This document shows positions 34,286 through 35,790 of a stretch of DNA of 35,790 nucleotides, in pieces. This DNA is from Spirogloea muscicola. Taxonomy: Eukaryota; Streptophyta; Zygnematophyceae; Spirogloeales; Spirogloeaceae. The position numbers and the translations under genes were made by a program. Numbering within the stretch: position 1 is the stretch's first letter; each line of letters opens with the position of its first letter. The DNA lies in contig WELB01000144.1 in assembly GCA_009602725.1 (NCBI GenBank), positions 355,734 to 391,523 on the forward strand. The letters run 5' to 3'. Below the pieces are notes generated by a model. It saw nothing but the letters and a program-made list of their open reading frames with translations, ran no database searches and was not told the DNA's origin.

Positions 34286-34859
34286 TGCTGATGCTGATGA
34301 GAAGCCATTGCTGTTTGTCCGGGACTCAGCATTTGCCCCATTCCCACCACCACCACCGCCGCCCCCACCACCGCCGCGGCCACCACCCCCACAATCTCCG
34401 CCACCATTGCCTCCACCTCCGCCTCCTCCCCAGCCACCTCCGTCGCCTCCACTGCCGCCGCCACCACCTCGCCCTCCACCACCATCGCCTCCATCTCCAC
34501 CTCCTCCACCGCCATCTCCGTCGCCGCCGCCGCCACCGCCTGGGCCTCCGCCACCATTGCCACCACCTCCGCCTCCTCCACCTCCGCTGCCATCGCCGCC
34601 GCCGCCACTGCGGCCGCCGCCGCCTGGGCCTCCACCACCATTGCCACCACCTCCGCCTCCTCCTCCGCCACCTCCATCGCCTCCGCTGCCGCCGCCGCCG
34701 CCTGGGCCTCCGCCACCACTGTCAACACCTCCACCTCCTCCGCCGCCACCTCCGTNCGCTGCCGCCCGCCACCGCCGCCGCCGCCATGGCCGGCGCCGCG
34801 GCAGCCCAAAGGCTCGCGCTCGTGGTGGCTGCCGCCATCTCTGCTGTATTCTTCGGTGA
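34242..34859 (+). CDS. Proline-rod coding stretch (hydroxyproline-rich wall-protein type), boundaries unknown
   Basis: From 34338 to 34755 the frame beginning at Met 34242 reads almost only Pro, with Ser, Leu, Arg and Gly interspersed (PPPSPPLPPPPPRPPPPSPP and similar). Third codon positions vary among A, C, G and T while first and second stay C. This is expected for selection on Pro codons rather than for a plain trinucleotide repeat. Such rods occur in pherophorins and extensins of green algae and plants. An ambiguous base at 34756 breaks the frame, and after it Pro codons continue in another frame (about 34767-34790), so a sequencing error is likely. It overlaps the end of the preceding gene model and the start of the next. 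Which of them owns the rod is unresolved. Confidence 0.4.
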   Translation: MARQSFSMPHLLFLDADADEKPLLFVRDSAFAPFPPPPPPPPPPPRPPPPQSPPPLPPPPPPPQPPPSPPLPPPPPRPPPPSPPSPPPPPPSPSPPPPPPGPPPPLPPPPPPPPPLPSPPPPLRPPPPGPPPPLPPPPPPPPPPPSPPLPPPPPGPPPPLSTPPPPPPPPPXAAARHRRRRHGRRRGSPKARARGGCRHLCCILR

Positions 34860-35706
34860 GCGAGAAAATCCCACATGCTGCAAATTAGCAAAGTGTCTTG
34901 GCCTTCGGTCACACGCCGCCGGCGATATTGAGCACCCAATTGGCCACCTAATTCGCTGTGTGCTCTAGCGCATTCTGGGCCTAGCTTTGTTCATTCTCAT
35001 TACTGGGCTGGCTGATCACAGCCCACCGGCCTCCACTGGAAGAGACTCTCTCTCTCTCTCTCTCTGCTCCACTGGACCTTGGAGACATCATCTTTGGGCT
35101 GGGCTCTGAGAGCTGATGCCCCGACTGGGAACTCTTCTCTAATGCGAGATTCGCCGCTTGCGTGCAACAGTGGCGGCGCCGGCCGTGCAGGCGGCGGGCA
35201 TGCACCCGGCGGGCGTGGGCATGCACACCCACAAGAAGGCTGCCGTCTGCCCTTCCACCCCTCTCCAGGTCGGTATCGATTTCATTAGCTATTCTGCAAC
35301 ATATTCGCCTTAAGACATACGGCATGGTGATAGAAGTCTCCTCCTTTACAGGGTTTCGGGCGTCAGTTAGCGACGTTAATGTGCTGACTCGTGGTTACTG
35401 AGCGGGTCAGGTCAGTAGCAGGTGATGTACATCTGTTAATGTGCTTGCCTTTGTACTTAGGCCACTTAGGCTCTCCATTTGTCAATACACACTCCATTGC
35501 TGCACGCTGTAGCCCTCCCTTTCTTCTCTCACTCTCTCTCTCTCCTCAGTTGTCCTGCTTTTCTGATTGCTGCTTTGGCGGTCCATCTGTCTGCCACAGC
35601 AATGCGACTTCTACATTGGCAAGGCGGGCAAGACCGCCATCCCGACGTACAAGATTGGCGCGACCACCAAGGACAAACTGCTGTCGGCTGACGCCATCTA
35701 CTACAA
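34786..35706 (+). CDS. Putative secreted protein, 3' partial, family not recognised
   Basis: Exons 34786-34855, 35171-35268, 35600-35706 and onward past the window. Phases agree at both junctions. The start MAGAAAAQRLALVVAAAIS followed by AVFF and VAAPAVQAAG reads as a signal peptide with an AxA-type cleavage zone. The mature part begins MHPAGVGMHTHKKAAV and continues CDFYIGKAGKTAIPTYKIG then TTKDKLLSADAIYYK. The donor at 35707 (GTGCGG) is a guess. I recognise no family. Intron 2 contains a dispersed repeat copy (35346-35500), and the intron and downstream sequence hold CT microsatellites. The ATG directly follows the proline-rod stretch. Confidence 0.5.
34975..35130 (+). repeat. Two hairpin-module copies flanking a CT microsatellite in intron 1 of the last gene
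   Basis: tttgttcattctcattactg then ggctggctgatcacagccc at about 34985-35030, and tctttgggctgggctctgag then agctgatgccccgactggga at about 35090-35130. Between them lies (CT)n at 35046-35065. Confidence 0.65.
35346..35500 (+). repeat. Dispersed repeat copy with LTRGY terminus in intron 2 of the last gene
   Basis: Frame reads ASVSDVNVLTRGY-stop at about 35362-35400, followed by gcgggtcaggtcagtagcag and gtgatgtacatctgttaatg. It is the partner of 10560-10705 in gene 3 and lies in the same orientation to its host gene. Confidence 0.8.
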
Positions 35707-35763
35707 GTGCGGGCCTCCTCCCTCACTTGACGCCTTGACAGCTTTCCTGTTGCCTCTCTTTTA

Positions 35764-35790
35764 CTCTCTCTCTCTCTCTCTCTCTCTCTC
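35764..35790. repeat. (CT)n microsatellite at the window end
   Basis: Pure CT dinucleotide running off the window; its length is unknown. Confidence 0.9.

Noticed and set aside
34147-34939. Minus-strand open frames rich in Gly or in Ala/Val/Glu
   Set aside because: They are the complement of the proline-rod region. Third-position variation fits the plus-strand Pro frame, and no start, splice or domain evidence supports the minus strand.

Overview
The window is nuclear DNA of a green-lineage eukaryote, most likely a green alga. Genes are split by about 70 short introns, exons are GC-rich, short plant-type telomeric repeats (TTTAGGG) are scattered inside introns, proline-rod coding of the hydroxyproline-rich cell-wall type is present, and gene 1 matches a plastid FAD oxidoreductase family of plants. 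I cannot name the species. I built the exon models by eye from splice sites, codon phase and remembered homologue motifs. For genes 1, 2, 3 and 6 the summed exon length is a multiple of three with one terminal stop.

Layout, left to right. (1) 19-4118 (+): FAD-dependent oxidoreductase of the phytoene-desaturase/amine-oxidase superfamily, 13 exons, 589 aa. (2) 4766-9797 (-): mitochondrial NADPH:adrenodoxin (ferredoxin) reductase, 13 exons, 577 aa. (3) 10110-14148 (+): DEDDy 3'-5' exonuclease fused to a Mut7-C domain with zinc ribbon, 7 exons, 663 aa. (4) 14424-15564 (-): PTRHD1-like peptidyl-tRNA hydrolase, first exon cut by an assembly gap. (5) gap 15565-16265. (6) 16266-27690 (+): cytosolic leucyl-tRNA synthetase, 33 visible exons, apparently carrying a C-terminal GST-like domain of about 217 residues. 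(7) 27691-33272: gene-poor DNA full of short dispersed repeats in both orientations. (8) 33273-34285 (+): small secreted Cys-rich orphan protein. (9) 34242-34859 (+): proline-rod coding stretch. (10) 34786 to beyond the window end (+): a second putative secreted protein.

Genes 1 to 5 alternate in strand, giving convergent pairs (1/2, 3/4) and divergent pairs (2/3, 4/5). The 2/3 promoter space is occupied by a 200-bp GA microsatellite and the 4/5 promoter space is inside the gap. Genes 4 and 5 both act in translation (tRNA recycling and tRNA charging). Gene 2 would feed electrons to mitochondrial ferredoxin, for example for Fe-S cluster assembly. No operon logic applies.

The most interesting points are the LeuRS-GST fusion, an unusual share of GC-AG introns, telomere-like repeats that always sit in the donor-proximal part of introns, and a family of dispersed repeats whose copies keep one short reading frame ending in a motif like SDLxxLTRGY-stop.
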